12,659 nt of DNA from NCBI GenBank assembly GCA_020201365.1, contig JAIVGV010000022.1, forward strand, positions 1 through 12,659. The letters are read 5' to 3'. Positions 1 through 7,115 of the stretch are shown piece by piece (within the stretch, counting starts at the first letter, position 1; each line of letters opens with the position of its first letter). Made by a program: the position numbers and the translations under genes. This DNA comes from Acidobacteriota bacterium. Its GTDB lineage: Bacteria > Acidobacteriota > Blastocatellia > Pyrinomonadales > Pyrinomonadaceae. The notes under the pieces are model-generated. The model was not told the origin of the DNA. It ran no database searches and was given only the letters and a program-made list of their open reading frames with translations.

Positions 1-16
1 CCCCAACCCCGCGCCG

Positions 17-1924
17 TCACGGCGCATGTGCCGAGATGATCTGTCCGAGCGTGTCCGCCGCGCCCGACGCGCGCTCCAAGTGCGGGTCGAGCCAGCCGCC
101 GTGGTAGTTGAGCGAGTAGGTCTTGAAGGTGTCCTCGTTGTTGACGAGGAGATCAATGCGCGCGCGCGGGTCTGCCTTCGCGGCTGTCACGGCGTCCCGC
201 AGACCGGCGGACGAGTAGCCGCGCTCGTTCACCGCGACGATCTTCATGTTCGGACCTAAGCCCGCCGCGTAAGCGGGCATCCCCGGAATCACGTCGGCAA
301 TCGTGCCCTCCTTATCAATCCGCAAGCCCAGCGAGTAGCCCGCCTCCAAGCCGCCGCCGACAGCCTCGCCGTTGGCGACGACCGCGTTCGGCGTGTCGTT
401 ATAGGTGAGCGTCCAGCCGCCGCGGGTGATGCCGCCGAGCGGGGCGCGCGGGTCGGTCGTCAGAAGCCTCGCGTTCAGAAAGCCGCGCCAGTCGTAAGGC
501 GTGACCTGGTTGAGCGTGTTCACCACGTCGTCGAAGGTGTAGGGCTTGACCGTCGGCGGGGTCGAGGGCGCGCCGTGGAAGAGCTTGCAGAAGTCGTCCA
601 AAGACTTCTGACCGTTAGTGCGCTCGCGGATCAGTGTGTCGGCGTCGAGCCAGATCAGCTCGCCCTCGTCGTAGAAGTCCACGCCGCGCCGGTACGCCGA
701 CCACTGCCCCGATGCGTTGTAGAGGAGTTGCGCCGCGACGGTCGTGTCAACGAGCGGACGCCACCCGCGGCCCGGTCGGTGATCGAGCCCGGCGGCGACT
801 TCCGCCAGGTTGTCGCGGTACTGCTCCGGCGTCCACAGCCCCGAACGCGCGGTCAGCACGTCTCCGAGATATTCGGTCAAGCCCTCATAGACCCAGAGCA
901 GCTCGCCGAGCATCGGCTGCTGGTAGTCGGGCGTCGCGAGCCCGGCGGGGCGGCGGTACTTGCCGTTCCAGGAGTGCGTGAACTCGTGCGGCAGGACGCT
1001 CAGCGCGGCGTCGCCCACACTCTTGTCAACGAGCGAGCGTTCGGGGATGCGGCTGTCGTTCGACTGGTGGTGTTCGAGACCGAAGTGGGCGACGTGATCG
1101 CTCAGAGTGAGCAGGAAGTGGTAGTTCTCGTAGTGGCGCGCGCCGAAGAGCGCGTCCGTCTCGGCGACGAGCTGGCGCATGTGCGCGACGAACTCGGGCG
1201 GCGCTTCGAGCGCGGCGGCGCTGTCGGCGGCGATGTCGAGCTCGACGGCGTTGTGCGCCTGATCAATCGGGATCGCGCGGAAGTACTCTCCGGCGAGCAC
1301 GGGCGAATCAATCAGCGTCGTCAGCGAGACGGGCGAGAACTCGACGCGATCCCTCGCGCCGCCGCGCGCTACGGGCAGCGCCGTGCCGTACTTCCACCCG
1401 GCGGGAAGTGTTAACGACGCGCGGTAGCTCAGCTCGTCCGGGTTCGCGCCCTGCGGGTAGAGGACGAGTTGATTCCAGGTGACGATTGCCAGGTGCGGCG
1501 TCGCGGACGCGGCGGAGGTGAAGCCGTTCGCCGAAGTCGCCGAGAGGAAGTCGAACGTCGCCTCGATCTCGCGCGCGCCCGGCGGGACATCCAGGTGGAA
1601 GGCGTACATGTCCGCGCCGTCGCGCCGCCACGTGACGGGCTTCCCGGCGGCGGTGAAGTGCAAGCCGACGAGATCGGTGACGGGTCCCGTCGGACCGTGC
1701 TCGCCCGGAATCCACTTCGGATAGACGAGCGTCGTCGCGCCGCCCGGGACGGGGATCGTCTCGCGCGCGTGGAAAAGTTTCCGCGGCACTTCGGTGGCGT
1801 CAATTGCGAGCGTGAACTGCTGCCGCGTCTGCGCGCGCGCGCCCGCCGCCGTGAGCGCGACGAACGACAGGGCGAGGAGCAGAAGGGCGTAGGTTCTTTT
1901 CGTGTTCGCCTCGTTGCGTCTCAT
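17..1924 (-). CDS. Secreted M61-family metallopeptidase (glycyl aminopeptidase type) with PDZ domain
   Basis: A zinc peptidase of the M61 family, expected to act outside the cytoplasmic membrane. The 635-residue product starts with a basic stretch and a hydrophobic core (about residues 11-28) ending ARA-QT, a typical signal peptide with cleavage near residue 31. The zinc site is HEFTH (313-317), with the third ligand probably E347 in the WVYEGLTEYLGD stretch. The GLEHHQS segment (282-288) matches the conserved patch before the zinc site in M61 enzymes. A PDZ-like domain fills about 525-605 (GYSLGLRI, ADVIPGMPAYAAGL), as in full-length family members, so the gene looks intact. The ATG is supported by GGAG six bases upstream. 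The family cleaves N-terminal glycine or alanine from peptides in characterised members; the substrate here is unknown. It is transcribed away from the oxidoreductase gene, and no operon partner lies inside the window. Confidence 0.95.
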   Translation of the reverse strand: MRRNEANTKRTYALLLLALSFVALTAAGARAQTRQQFTLAIDATEVPRKLFHARETIPVPGGATTLVYPKWIPGEHGPTGPVTDLVGLHFTAAGKPVTWRRDGADMYAFHLDVPPGAREIEATFDFLSATSANGFTSAASATPHLAIVTWNQLVLYPQGANPDELSYRASLTLPAGWKYGTALPVARGGARDRVEFSPVSLTTLIDSPVLAGEYFRAIPIDQAHNAVELDIAADSAAALEAPPEFVAHMRQLVAETDALFGARHYENYHFLLTLSDHVAHFGLEHHQSNDSRIPERSLVDKSVGDAALSVLPHEFTHSWNGKYRRPAGLATPDYQQPMLGELLWVYEGLTEYLGDVLTARSGLWTPEQYRDNLAEVAAGLDHRPGRGWRPLVDTTVAAQLLYNASGQWSAYRRGVDFYDEGELIWLDADTLIRERTNGQKSLDDFCKLFHGAPSTPPTVKPYTFDDVVNTLNQVTPYDWRGFLNARLLTTDPRAPLGGITRGGWTLTYNDTPNAVVANGEAVGGGLEAGYSLGLRIDKEGTIADVIPGMPAYAAGLGPNMKIVAVNERGYSSAGLRDAVTAAKADPRARIDLLVNNEDTFKTYSLNYHGGWLDPHLERASGAADTLGQIISAHAP

Positions 1925-1930
1925 GTTCGT

Positions 1931-1934
1931 CTCC
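1931..1934 (-). promoter_or_regulatory. Ribosome binding site of the M61 peptidase gene
   Basis: On the minus strand GGAG lies six bases before the ATG at 1922-1924. The spacing is normal and supports this start over internal ones. Confidence 0.6.
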
Positions 1935-1996
1935 GGTCGTGTAAGAAATTTGCGCAGGGCGCCGGTCGCGTCGGCGCTGGGGCGCGCCGGATGAGC

Positions 1997-2026
1997 GCGA
2001 CACGCGCGCCCGTCATTTCGTAGAAT
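1997..2026 (+). promoter_or_regulatory. Candidate sigma70-type promoter for the FAD oxidoreductase gene
   Basis: TAGAAT at 2021-2026 is a good -10 hexamer in an otherwise GC-rich gap. GCGACA at 1997-2002, 18 bases upstream, matches four of six -35 positions. A start near 2033 would give a leader of about 70 nt before the GTG at 2103. The -35 match is weak, so this is tentative. Confidence 0.3.
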
Positions 2027-2090
2027 GTGCAGGCTTGAAGAAGCGTTTTCACTCTAAACCTTGACCCGCCGATTTTCAACAGGCGGGCGC

Positions 2091-2097
2091 GGGGAGG
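2091..2097 (+). promoter_or_regulatory. Ribosome binding site that decides the oxidoreductase start
   Basis: GGGGAGG, five bases before the GTG at 2103, is a strong Shine-Dalgarno sequence. The upstream in-frame TTG at 2061 has no such site. This favours the shorter protein, which places the FAD-binding strand right at the N terminus as usual for the family. Confidence 0.7.
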
Positions 2098-2102
2098 CGC
2101 GC

Positions 2103-3263
2103 GTGGCGGAGACTGCGGAGGTTGTCATCATCGGCGGCGGCATCGTCGGCTCGAGCGTCGCCTACCACCTGACCGAGCGCGGCTGCCGCGAAGTGCTCGT
2201 CGTCGAGCGCGAGGCGCACCAGGGCAAGGGCTCGACGGGCAAGAGCATGGGCGGCGTGCGCGCGCAGTTCTCCACGCCCGTCAACGTCCAGATGTCGCGC
2301 TACTCGATAGACTTCTTCTCGAAGTTCGACGAGGTAGTGGGCTACCCGGCGGACTACCGACCGCACGGCTACCTCTTCGTCGCGACGAGCGAGCGGCATC
2401 TGGATTACCTGAAGGCGAACCGCGAGCGGCAGGCGGCGATGGGCGTCACGAACGTCGCGCTCGTCTCGCGCGAGGAGATCGAGGAGATCGTGCCGCAGCT
2501 ACGCACGGACGACGTGGTGGGCGGGACGTTCTGCCCGACCGACGGCTTCGTCGATCCGCACAGCGTGATGATGGGCTTCATGCGCCGGGCGCGCGAGCGC
2601 GGCGCGCGACTGTGGCTCGACACGCGCGTCACCGGGATCGAAGTCGAAAGCGGCAGGGTCGCCGCCGCCGAGACGACGCGCGGGCGGATCGCGACGGGCG
2701 TCGTCGTCAACTGCGCGGGCGCGTGGGCTGCCGGGGTCGCGGCGATGGCTGGCGCTGAGCTTCCGGTCGAGCCTCTGCGCCGCCAGCTCGTGCCGACCGA
2801 GCCGTTCGACCGGCTCCCGCAGCGCTTCCCGATGGTCATAGACATGACGACGGGCTTCCACTTCCGACGCGAAGGCTTGGGCATCCTCCTCGCGTGGAAC
2901 GACCCCGAAGAGACGCCCGGCTTTAAGACCGACTTCGACCCCGCGTTCGTCGAAAAGATTTTGACGCGCGCCGCCTCGCGCGTGCCCGTCCTCGCCGACG
3001 CGCAGGTCAACGCCTCGCGCGCGTGGGCGGGGCTCTACGAGATGACGCCCGACCATCACGCGATCATCGGGCAGTCGCCGGACGTGCGGGGGCTCTACTT
3101 CGCCAACGGCTTCAGCGGTCACGGCGTGATGCACTCGCCCGCGACGGGTCGCGTCGTCGCCGAGACGATCCTCGACGGTCGCGCCACGCTCCTCGACGCC
3201 GCGCCGCTCGGCGTCGAGCGCTTCGCCGAGGGGCGGCTGCTCGAAGAGACGGCGCTGCTGTGA
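2103..3263 (+). CDS. FAD-dependent oxidoreductase of the DAO family (sarcosine oxidase beta / glycine oxidase-like)
   Basis: A flavoenzyme of the DAO fold, expected to oxidise an amine or amino acid such as sarcosine, glycine or a related N-methyl compound in the cytosol. With the GTG at 2103 it is 386 residues, normal for the family. The dinucleotide-binding motif GGGIVG is at 11-16, followed by the ADP-ribose-binding acidic strand end (VVEREA). Next comes the GSTGKSMGGVRAQFS segment that normally lies over the flavin. VNCAGAWA in the middle and NGFSGHGVMHSPATG near residues 335-350 are the conserved C-terminal FAD-contact segments. The closest remembered match is the sarcosine oxidase beta-subunit group, but no alpha, gamma or delta subunit genes are adjacent, so it may work alone or on another substrate. 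Reading from the TTG at 2061 would add 14 residues of arginine- and glycine-rich sequence and looks wrong. Confidence 0.9.
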   Translation: MAETAEVVIIGGGIVGSSVAYHLTERGCREVLVVEREAHQGKGSTGKSMGGVRAQFSTPVNVQMSRYSIDFFSKFDEVVGYPADYRPHGYLFVATSERHLDYLKANRERQAAMGVTNVALVSREEIEEIVPQLRTDDVVGGTFCPTDGFVDPHSVMMGFMRRARERGARLWLDTRVTGIEVESGRVAAAETTRGRIATGVVVNCAGAWAAGVAAMAGAELPVEPLRRQLVPTEPFDRLPQRFPMVIDMTTGFHFRREGLGILLAWNDPEETPGFKTDFDPAFVEKILTRAASRVPVLADAQVNASRAWAGLYEMTPDHHAIIGQSPDVRGLYFANGFSGHGVMHSPATGRVVAETILDGRATLLDAAPLGVERFAEGRLLEETALL

Positions 3264-3291
3264 GGGCGGCGCGCGACGAAAACGCCGGCTG

Positions 3292-3342
3292 AAACCTGAA
3301 GGCTCGCGGAGTCGGAATCCGACTCCGCGAGCCTTCAGGTTT
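3292..3342. terminator. Bidirectional terminator palindrome between convergent genes
   Basis: Two perfect 25-base arms (3292-3316 and 3318-3342) flank one central base. The outer edges are AAA and TTT, so a U-rich end follows the hairpin on both strands (TTTTGCTTCTT on plus). It lies 28 bases after the oxidoreductase stop and 22 bases after the stop of the convergent minus-strand gene, which fits a terminator serving both. Confidence 0.85.
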
Positions 3343-3364
3343 TGCTTCTTCGCCCCGCGCGCTC

Positions 3365-4093
3365 TTAGTACGACGGCGGCGGCGCGCCGAAGATGTCGCG
3401 GATGCGATCAATGTTGCGCGCCCTCGGGCGGGGCGGTCGCCTGTCGCCGCGCCGCTCGGGCAGGATTTGATCGGTCGCGTCGTCGTCGCGGCGGCGGTCG
3501 CGCTCGGTCGCGTTGGGCGACGCGATCACGTCAACGCGGCGCGCATGCGGCGCGCCGCTTCGTGCGGGCGGCGAGCCCTCGTCCTCGCCTTGCGCGGCGC
3601 GCCTCTCTTCGGCTGTCTTCGACGCCGCGCGCGCGCCCGCGACTGCGGGATGCGCGTCCGCCTCCTGAGGCTTCGCGCCCGACTCCGCGACCTTCGTCGT
3701 CTCGCCCGCCGTGATCTGTTTGCGCTCCGCGGGCTGCGCGGGCTGCGCGGGCGCGGCGTCGTCGCTCGCGTGCGACCGCGCGGCTTGCGCCGTCTGCTGG
3801 TCTTGCGGCGCAGGTTGCTGCTGCTCGTCTGCGCGCGCGGGGGTCTGGGTCTGAGTCTGCGCCTGCGCGCGGCGCTGGTAGAGCCGGTAGGCGGCGACGC
3901 TGACGAGCCCGCCCAGAAGCGCCGAGACGACGACGAGCGCCAAGGGGAGCGTCTGCCTGCGCCAAGTCGCGGCGCGCGCGAGCGGGACGACGGGCTGCGC
4001 CGTCTGCGCCTCCGCCTCGTCGAAGCGCGGCTGCACGAGTGTGGCGTCCGGGTCTGTGTTCGTGAGCGAAAGGTTTTGTTGCGTCTCTTGCAT
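3365..4093 (-). CDS. Unrecognised single-pass membrane protein with long disordered Q/A/P/R-rich tail
   Basis: I do not recognise this gene. Taking the ATG at 4091-4093, the product has 242 residues. It shows a short N-terminal part (1-48), one hydrophobic helix (about 49-69, LPLALVVVSALLGGLVSVAA), then about 170 residues of low-complexity sequence rich in Q, A, P, R and E. RRQ just before the helix and the lack of a signal-peptide layout suggest the N terminus is cytoplasmic and the tail periplasmic. The last residues (NIDRIRDIFGAPPPSY) look less degenerate and could be a short functional motif. A longer reading from 4234 adds 47 residues of basic, unstructured sequence running back into the gap and is less likely. 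The layout resembles TonB-type anchors and linkers, but I see no TonB C-terminal domain. The gene follows dxs in the same direction behind a terminator, so it is probably transcribed alone. Plus-strand shadow frames here are weaker. Confidence 0.65.
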   Translation of the reverse strand: MQETQQNLSLTNTDPDATLVQPRFDEAEAQTAQPVVPLARAATWRRQTLPLALVVVSALLGGLVSVAAYRLYQRRAQAQTQTQTPARADEQQQPAPQDQQTAQAARSHASDDAAPAQPAQPAERKQITAGETTKVAESGAKPQEADAHPAVAGARAASKTAEERRAAQGEDEGSPPARSGAPHARRVDVIASPNATERDRRRDDDATDQILPERRGDRRPPRPRARNIDRIRDIFGAPPPSY

Positions 4094-4318
4094 TTTTTTT
4101 GCGACTCTCTTGAACCCGAATATGTTATTGCAAACGGCAGACCAGAAACCCGGCGCACGGCGACGGCACGCGCGCGTGACGACCGTGAGTTTAGATGCCC
4201 GCTTTTGCCGCGAAACGGACGCCGATCCTTGCAAATTGGTTGCGGCGCGCGGCGCGGACTCGTTCCCGCCACGACCCGTCCGTCCGACGCTTGAACCGAA
4301 ATCGTGCGCCGAGACACG

Positions 4319-4358
4319 AAAAGCGCGACGCCGCGAAGAACTCTCGCGGCGTCGCGCT
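4319..4358 (-). terminator. Intrinsic terminator of dxs
   Basis: Perfect 15-base arms (4322-4336 and 4344-4358) with a 7-base loop, followed on the minus strand by TTTT. It begins about 18 bases after the dxs stop codon, the expected place. The remaining gap up to 4094 holds no gene or RNA that I can recognise. Confidence 0.8.
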
Positions 4359-4376
4359 CCTCGTCCCGAACCGGTC

Positions 4377-6305
4377 TCAGCTTCGCGCCAGCGGTCGCGC
4401 GCCCGCGCGCCGGTCTTCGAGCACGTCGATCTCTTCTTTGACGCGCGTGTAGATGCCGTCCGAGTCGAGCCCGTACTTGGCGAGCAGGAGTTTGGCGTCG
4501 CCGTGCGTCACCCAGCGATCCGGGACGCCCATCGAGACGACGCGCACCTTGTCTTGAAGTCCGTTCTCTTCCAGAAGCTCGAGCACGGCGGAGCCGAAGC
4601 CGCCCGCGAGGTAAGCTTCCTCGACCGTCACGACGAGACGCTTCGTGCGCGCGAGCGCGAGGAGCACACCAGCGTCGAGCGGCTTGGCGAAGCGGGCGTT
4701 GACGACCGTCGCCTCGACGCCGTCTTTCGACAACTGCTCCGCCGCCTGCAGCGACGGGTGAACCATCGAGCCGTAGGCGACTATCGCCACGTCCGTCCCC
4801 GCGTCGCGCAAAATCTCAGCCTTGCCGATCTCCAGACGCCGCGGCTCGCGCGAAATGTCCGCGCCCACACCGTTGCCGCGCGGGTAGCGCATCGCGGCGG
4901 GTCCTTCGTGTTCGAGCATCGTCGCGAGCATGTCGCGCAGCTCGCCCTCGTCCTTCGGAGCCATCAGGACGATGTTCGGGACGGCGCGCAGGTAGGCGAT
5001 GTCTAAAAGTCCGTGGTGCGTGGGCCCGTCGCCGCCCGCGATGCCGCCGCGATCGAGGCAGAACTTGACGTCGAGGTTTTGCAGGCACACGTCGTGGACG
5101 ATCTGATCGAAGGCGCGCTGCAAAAACGTCGAGTAGATCGCGCAGACGGGTTTCAAGCCTTCGGTCGCCATCCCCGCCGCGAAGGTGACGCAGTGCTGCT
5201 CGGCGATGCCGACGTCGAACGATCTCCCGGGAAATTTTTTGAGAGCCTGATCCACGCCCGTCCCGTCCGGCATCGCGGCGGTCAAGGCGACGACGCGCTC
5301 GTCGCGCTCCATCAGCTCGCACAGGGTCTTGCCGAAGACGGCGGTGTAGGTCGGCGGCTGCGGCTTCGCGGACTTGACCATCTCGCCCGTCTGCGGATCG
5401 AAGGGTCCCGTCGCGTGCCACGCGTAGTAGTTGCGCTCGCCCGCGGGGAAGCCTTTGCCTTTGGTGGTCAGGCAGTGGACGATGACGGGCGAGTCCTTGA
5501 CCTGCTGCGCCTCGCGCAGCGCGCGCACGAGCGACTGCGGATCGTGACCGTCAACGTAGCCGATGTACTTGAAGCCGAGTTCGTTGACGAGCGCGCCCGG
5601 CAGGACCGCCGCGGCGATGGCGTCCTTGAAAGTCTTGGCGGCGTGGTGCAGACGCTCGCCGACCGACGGCACTGAGCGCAGCGCCTCGCCCACCTCGTCC
5701 TTGAAGCGGTGGTAGCCGTGCGCCTCGCGTATGCGGTTCAAGTAACCCGTGAGCGCGCCGACCGCCGGGGCGATGGACATCTCGTTGTCGTTTAAGACGA
5801 CGATGAGCCGCGTCTTCAAGTGCCCCGCCTGATTGACCGCCTCCATCGCCATGCCGCCGGCGAGCGACGCGTCGCCGATCAGAGCGACGACGTGGTGATC
5901 CTCGCCCCGCCGGTCGCGCGCGATCGCCATGCCGAGCGCGGCGGAGAGCGAGGTCGAGGCGTGCCCCGCGCCGAAGGTGTCGTACTCCGACTCGTCGCGC
6001 TTCAAGAATCCGCTCAGCCCGTCGTACTGCTTGATCGTCGGCAGCTCGTCGCGCCTGCCCGTCAGGATTTTGTGCGCGTAAGCCTGATGACCGACGTCCC
6101 AGACGAGGCGATCCTTCGGCGTCTCGAAGGCGTAGTGGAGCGCGACGGCGAGCTCGACCGCGCCCAAGCTCGCGCCGGTGTGCCCGCCGATGCGCGCGCA
6201 GACGTCTATGATGTACTGCCGGATTTCGTCGGCGACTTCGCGCAACTGTTCGGGGCGCAGGCGGCGCAAGTCCGCCGGCGAGTTGATCTGCTGGATGAGA
6301 CTCAT
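4377..6305 (-). CDS. dxs: 1-deoxy-D-xylulose-5-phosphate synthase
   Basis: Condenses pyruvate and glyceraldehyde 3-phosphate to DXP using thiamine diphosphate, the entry step of the MEP isoprenoid pathway and a source for thiamine and pyridoxal. The 642-residue protein is complete and close to the usual 620-640. Visible landmarks are the substrate histidine in GGHTGASLG (41-48), DVGHQAYAHKILTGR (70-84), and the thiamine diphosphate/Mg motif GDASLAGG...LNDN (144-174). The catalytic glutamate is in GIAEQH (366-371). YSTFLQRAFDQ (391-401) and DRGGIAGGDGPTHHG (418-432) are the phosphate- and cofactor-contact segments. The motif reads GDAS rather than the commoner GDGA, a subfamily variant as far as I recall. 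No Shine-Dalgarno sequence precedes the ATG; a -10 element lies 8 bases away. The gene is monocistronic within this window, bounded by its own terminator and a divergent gene. Confidence 0.98.
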   Translation of the reverse strand: MSLIQQINSPADLRRLRPEQLREVADEIRQYIIDVCARIGGHTGASLGAVELAVALHYAFETPKDRLVWDVGHQAYAHKILTGRRDELPTIKQYDGLSGFLKRDESEYDTFGAGHASTSLSAALGMAIARDRRGEDHHVVALIGDASLAGGMAMEAVNQAGHLKTRLIVVLNDNEMSIAPAVGALTGYLNRIREAHGYHRFKDEVGEALRSVPSVGERLHHAAKTFKDAIAAAVLPGALVNELGFKYIGYVDGHDPQSLVRALREAQQVKDSPVIVHCLTTKGKGFPAGERNYYAWHATGPFDPQTGEMVKSAKPQPPTYTAVFGKTLCELMERDERVVALTAAMPDGTGVDQALKKFPGRSFDVGIAEQHCVTFAAGMATEGLKPVCAIYSTFLQRAFDQIVHDVCLQNLDVKFCLDRGGIAGGDGPTHHGLLDIAYLRAVPNIVLMAPKDEGELRDMLATMLEHEGPAAMRYPRGNGVGADISREPRRLEIGKAEILRDAGTDVAIVAYGSMVHPSLQAAEQLSKDGVEATVVNARFAKPLDAGVLLALARTKRLVVTVEEAYLAGGFGSAVLELLEENGLQDKVRVVSMGVPDRWVTHGDAKLLLAKYGLDSDGIYTRVKEEIDVLEDRRAGARPLARS

Positions 6306-6313
6306 CGCGCGTG

Positions 6314-6319
6314 ATTGTA
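6314..6319 (-). promoter_or_regulatory. Candidate -10 element of dxs, giving a near-leaderless mRNA
   Basis: On the minus strand TACAAT (five of six matches to TATAAT) ends 8 bases before the ATG. Transcription would begin within a base or two of the start codon. There is no convincing -35 box and no purine-rich ribosome site. Position and sequence are seen; leaderless use is inferred. Confidence 0.4.
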
Positions 6320-6372
6320 GCGCGATCTTTTTCAGACCGCACGCGCGCGCGCCGCGTCTAACTTACCGAGAA

Positions 6373-6454
6373 GCGGCGCGGGCGAGCTTGTGTCCGCGCC
6401 GCCGGACGAAAGAGAGAGGCGCGCCGCGCGCACAGGCAGAGGCGCGCGGCGCGC
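6373..6454. repeat. Two consecutive GC-rich inverted repeats in the divergent dxs / Spy-like gap
   Basis: The first hairpin has 9-base arms (6373-6381 and 6394-6402) around 12 bases. The second has 13-base arms made only of G and C (6419-6431 and 6442-6454) around a 10-base loop. Neither is followed by a T run in the plus direction. The second lies about 30 bases before the ribosome site of the Spy-like gene, so it may form part of that leader or an operator. No function is shown. Confidence 0.4.
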
Positions 6455-6483
6455 GGGCAATACTACCGGACGGTTTACGTAGT

Positions 6484-6490
6484 GAGGAGA
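6484..6490 (+). promoter_or_regulatory. Ribosome binding site that decides the Spy/CpxP-like start
   Basis: GAGGAGA followed by six bases and the ATG at 6497. An in-frame GTG at 6482 overlaps this site and would add five charged residues before the signal peptide, so the ATG is preferred. Confidence 0.7.
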
Positions 6491-6496
6491 GAGTTT

Positions 6497-7024
6497 ATGA
6501 GAGACAGGCTGATCAAGTTTTCCCTCTGCGCGTGCCTCTGCGCGCTCGCCGCCCCGGCGACGTTAGCGCAGGCGAACACGCAGAGCCCCAACCCCGCGCC
6601 GCCGCCGTTCGGTCGGCGCATGGGCGGGCGCGCGGGCAGGGACGGGCTCGGCGGCGGGGCGTTGAAGCAGGAGCGCATGGAGCGCCGCGCGCTGCGGCGT
6701 CTGAACCTCTCGGACGCGCAGCGCGAGCAGATGCGCGCCATCGAGCAGCGCTACGCGCAGACTTTCCGCGCCGACCGCGAGGAGCTGCGCAAGCTCGTCG
6801 AGACGCGCCGCTCCGGCACCGCGCTCACGCCCGAACAGCAGGCGCGCGCCAAGCAGTTGCGCGAGGGGCTGCGCGCCAACGCCGAGAAGATGCGCGCCGA
6901 GGTTCAGAACGTGCTCACCCCCGAACAGCGCCAGCAGCTAGAGCAGTCGCGCGACCAGGCGAAACAGCGGCGCGAGCAGCGTCGCCAGCAGCGGCAGAAC
7001 AACACGCCGCCGCCGGAAAACTAA
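6497..7024 (+). CDS. Secreted Spy/CpxP-like (LTXXQ family) protein
   Basis: A small exported protein of the Spy/CpxP type, a group whose members act as periplasmic chaperones or envelope-stress dampers. The 175-residue product opens with a basic N terminus and hydrophobic core (FSLCACLCALAAPATLA), probably cleaved after residue 24. A glycine-, proline- and arginine-rich linker (about 25-58) leads to a long charged helical region. Three LTXXQ-like elements are visible: LNLSDAQREQM (69-79), LTPEQQARA (110-118) and LTPEQRQQL (140-148). The tail is Q- and R-rich (about 150-170) and ends in PPPEN. The strong positive charge suggests binding of acidic polymers or unfolded proteins, which is inference. 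It is transcribed alone and ends just before a hairpin shared with the convergent sugar transferase gene. No sensor kinase or response regulator gene is in view. Confidence 0.8.
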   Translation: MRDRLIKFSLCACLCALAAPATLAQANTQSPNPAPPPFGRRMGGRAGRDGLGGGALKQERMERRALRRLNLSDAQREQMRAIEQRYAQTFRADREELRKLVETRRSGTALTPEQQARAKQLREGLRANAEKMRAEVQNVLTPEQRQQLEQSRDQAKQRREQRRQQRQNNTPPPEN

Positions 7025-7029
7025 GTCGG

Positions 7030-7115
7030 AAGTAGGAACGGCGAACGACGAAGGCGTGGTCACTCGACTTGCGTGACCACGCCTTCGTCGTTCGCCGTTC
7101 CTCGTTCCTACTTTT
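7030..7115. terminator. Long heptad-built hairpin, likely bidirectional terminator
   Basis: The left arm 7030-7063 pairs perfectly with 7073-7101 plus 7109-7113. The right arm carries one extra 7-base unit (7102-7108, TCGTTCC) that duplicates the neighbouring unit with one base changed. The 34-base-pair stem has a 9-base loop and ends in TTTT (7112-7115) on the plus strand. It begins five bases after the stop of the Spy-like gene and touches the stop codon of the convergent sugar transferase gene. Termination is inferred from structure and position. Confidence 0.7.

Noticed and set aside
1..16. 16-base direct match to 6587-6602
   Set aside because: C-rich low-complexity string; the second copy encodes a Pro-rich linker. 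Chance similarity is likely.
11..25. Palindrome GCGCCGT-C-ACGGCGC over the M61 stop codon
   Set aside because: Only 7-base arms, no T run on either side within the window, and partly coding; not enough for a terminator call.
575..1414. Long plus-strand open frame opposite the M61 peptidase gene
   Set aside because: Arg/Val/Glu-rich shadow of a GC-rich gene with no motif; the minus-strand frame has a full conserved peptidase.
2065..2087. Small hairpin (CCCGCC / GGCGGG) ahead of the oxidoreductase ribosome site
   Set aside because: Only six base pairs with an 11-base loop, expected by chance in such GC-rich DNA.
2061..2102. TTG start extending the oxidoreductase by 14 residues
   Set aside because: No ribosome site before the TTG, a strong one before the GTG at 2103, and family proteins begin just before the GxGxxG strand.
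3467..4294. Plus-strand frame opposite the disordered membrane protein
   Set aside because: Arg/Leu-rich shadow; the minus-strand reading has a sensible membrane helix, a start at an ATG and a stop beside the terminator.
3526..4317. Alternative minus-strand frame overlapping the disordered membrane protein
   Set aside because: Almost pure Arg/Ser/Ala product, a frame-shifted shadow.
4094..4318. Possible tRNA or small RNA upstream of the disordered membrane protein
   Set aside because: GGTTCAAG-like and AT-richer words are present, but no cloverleaf or stable fold could be built.
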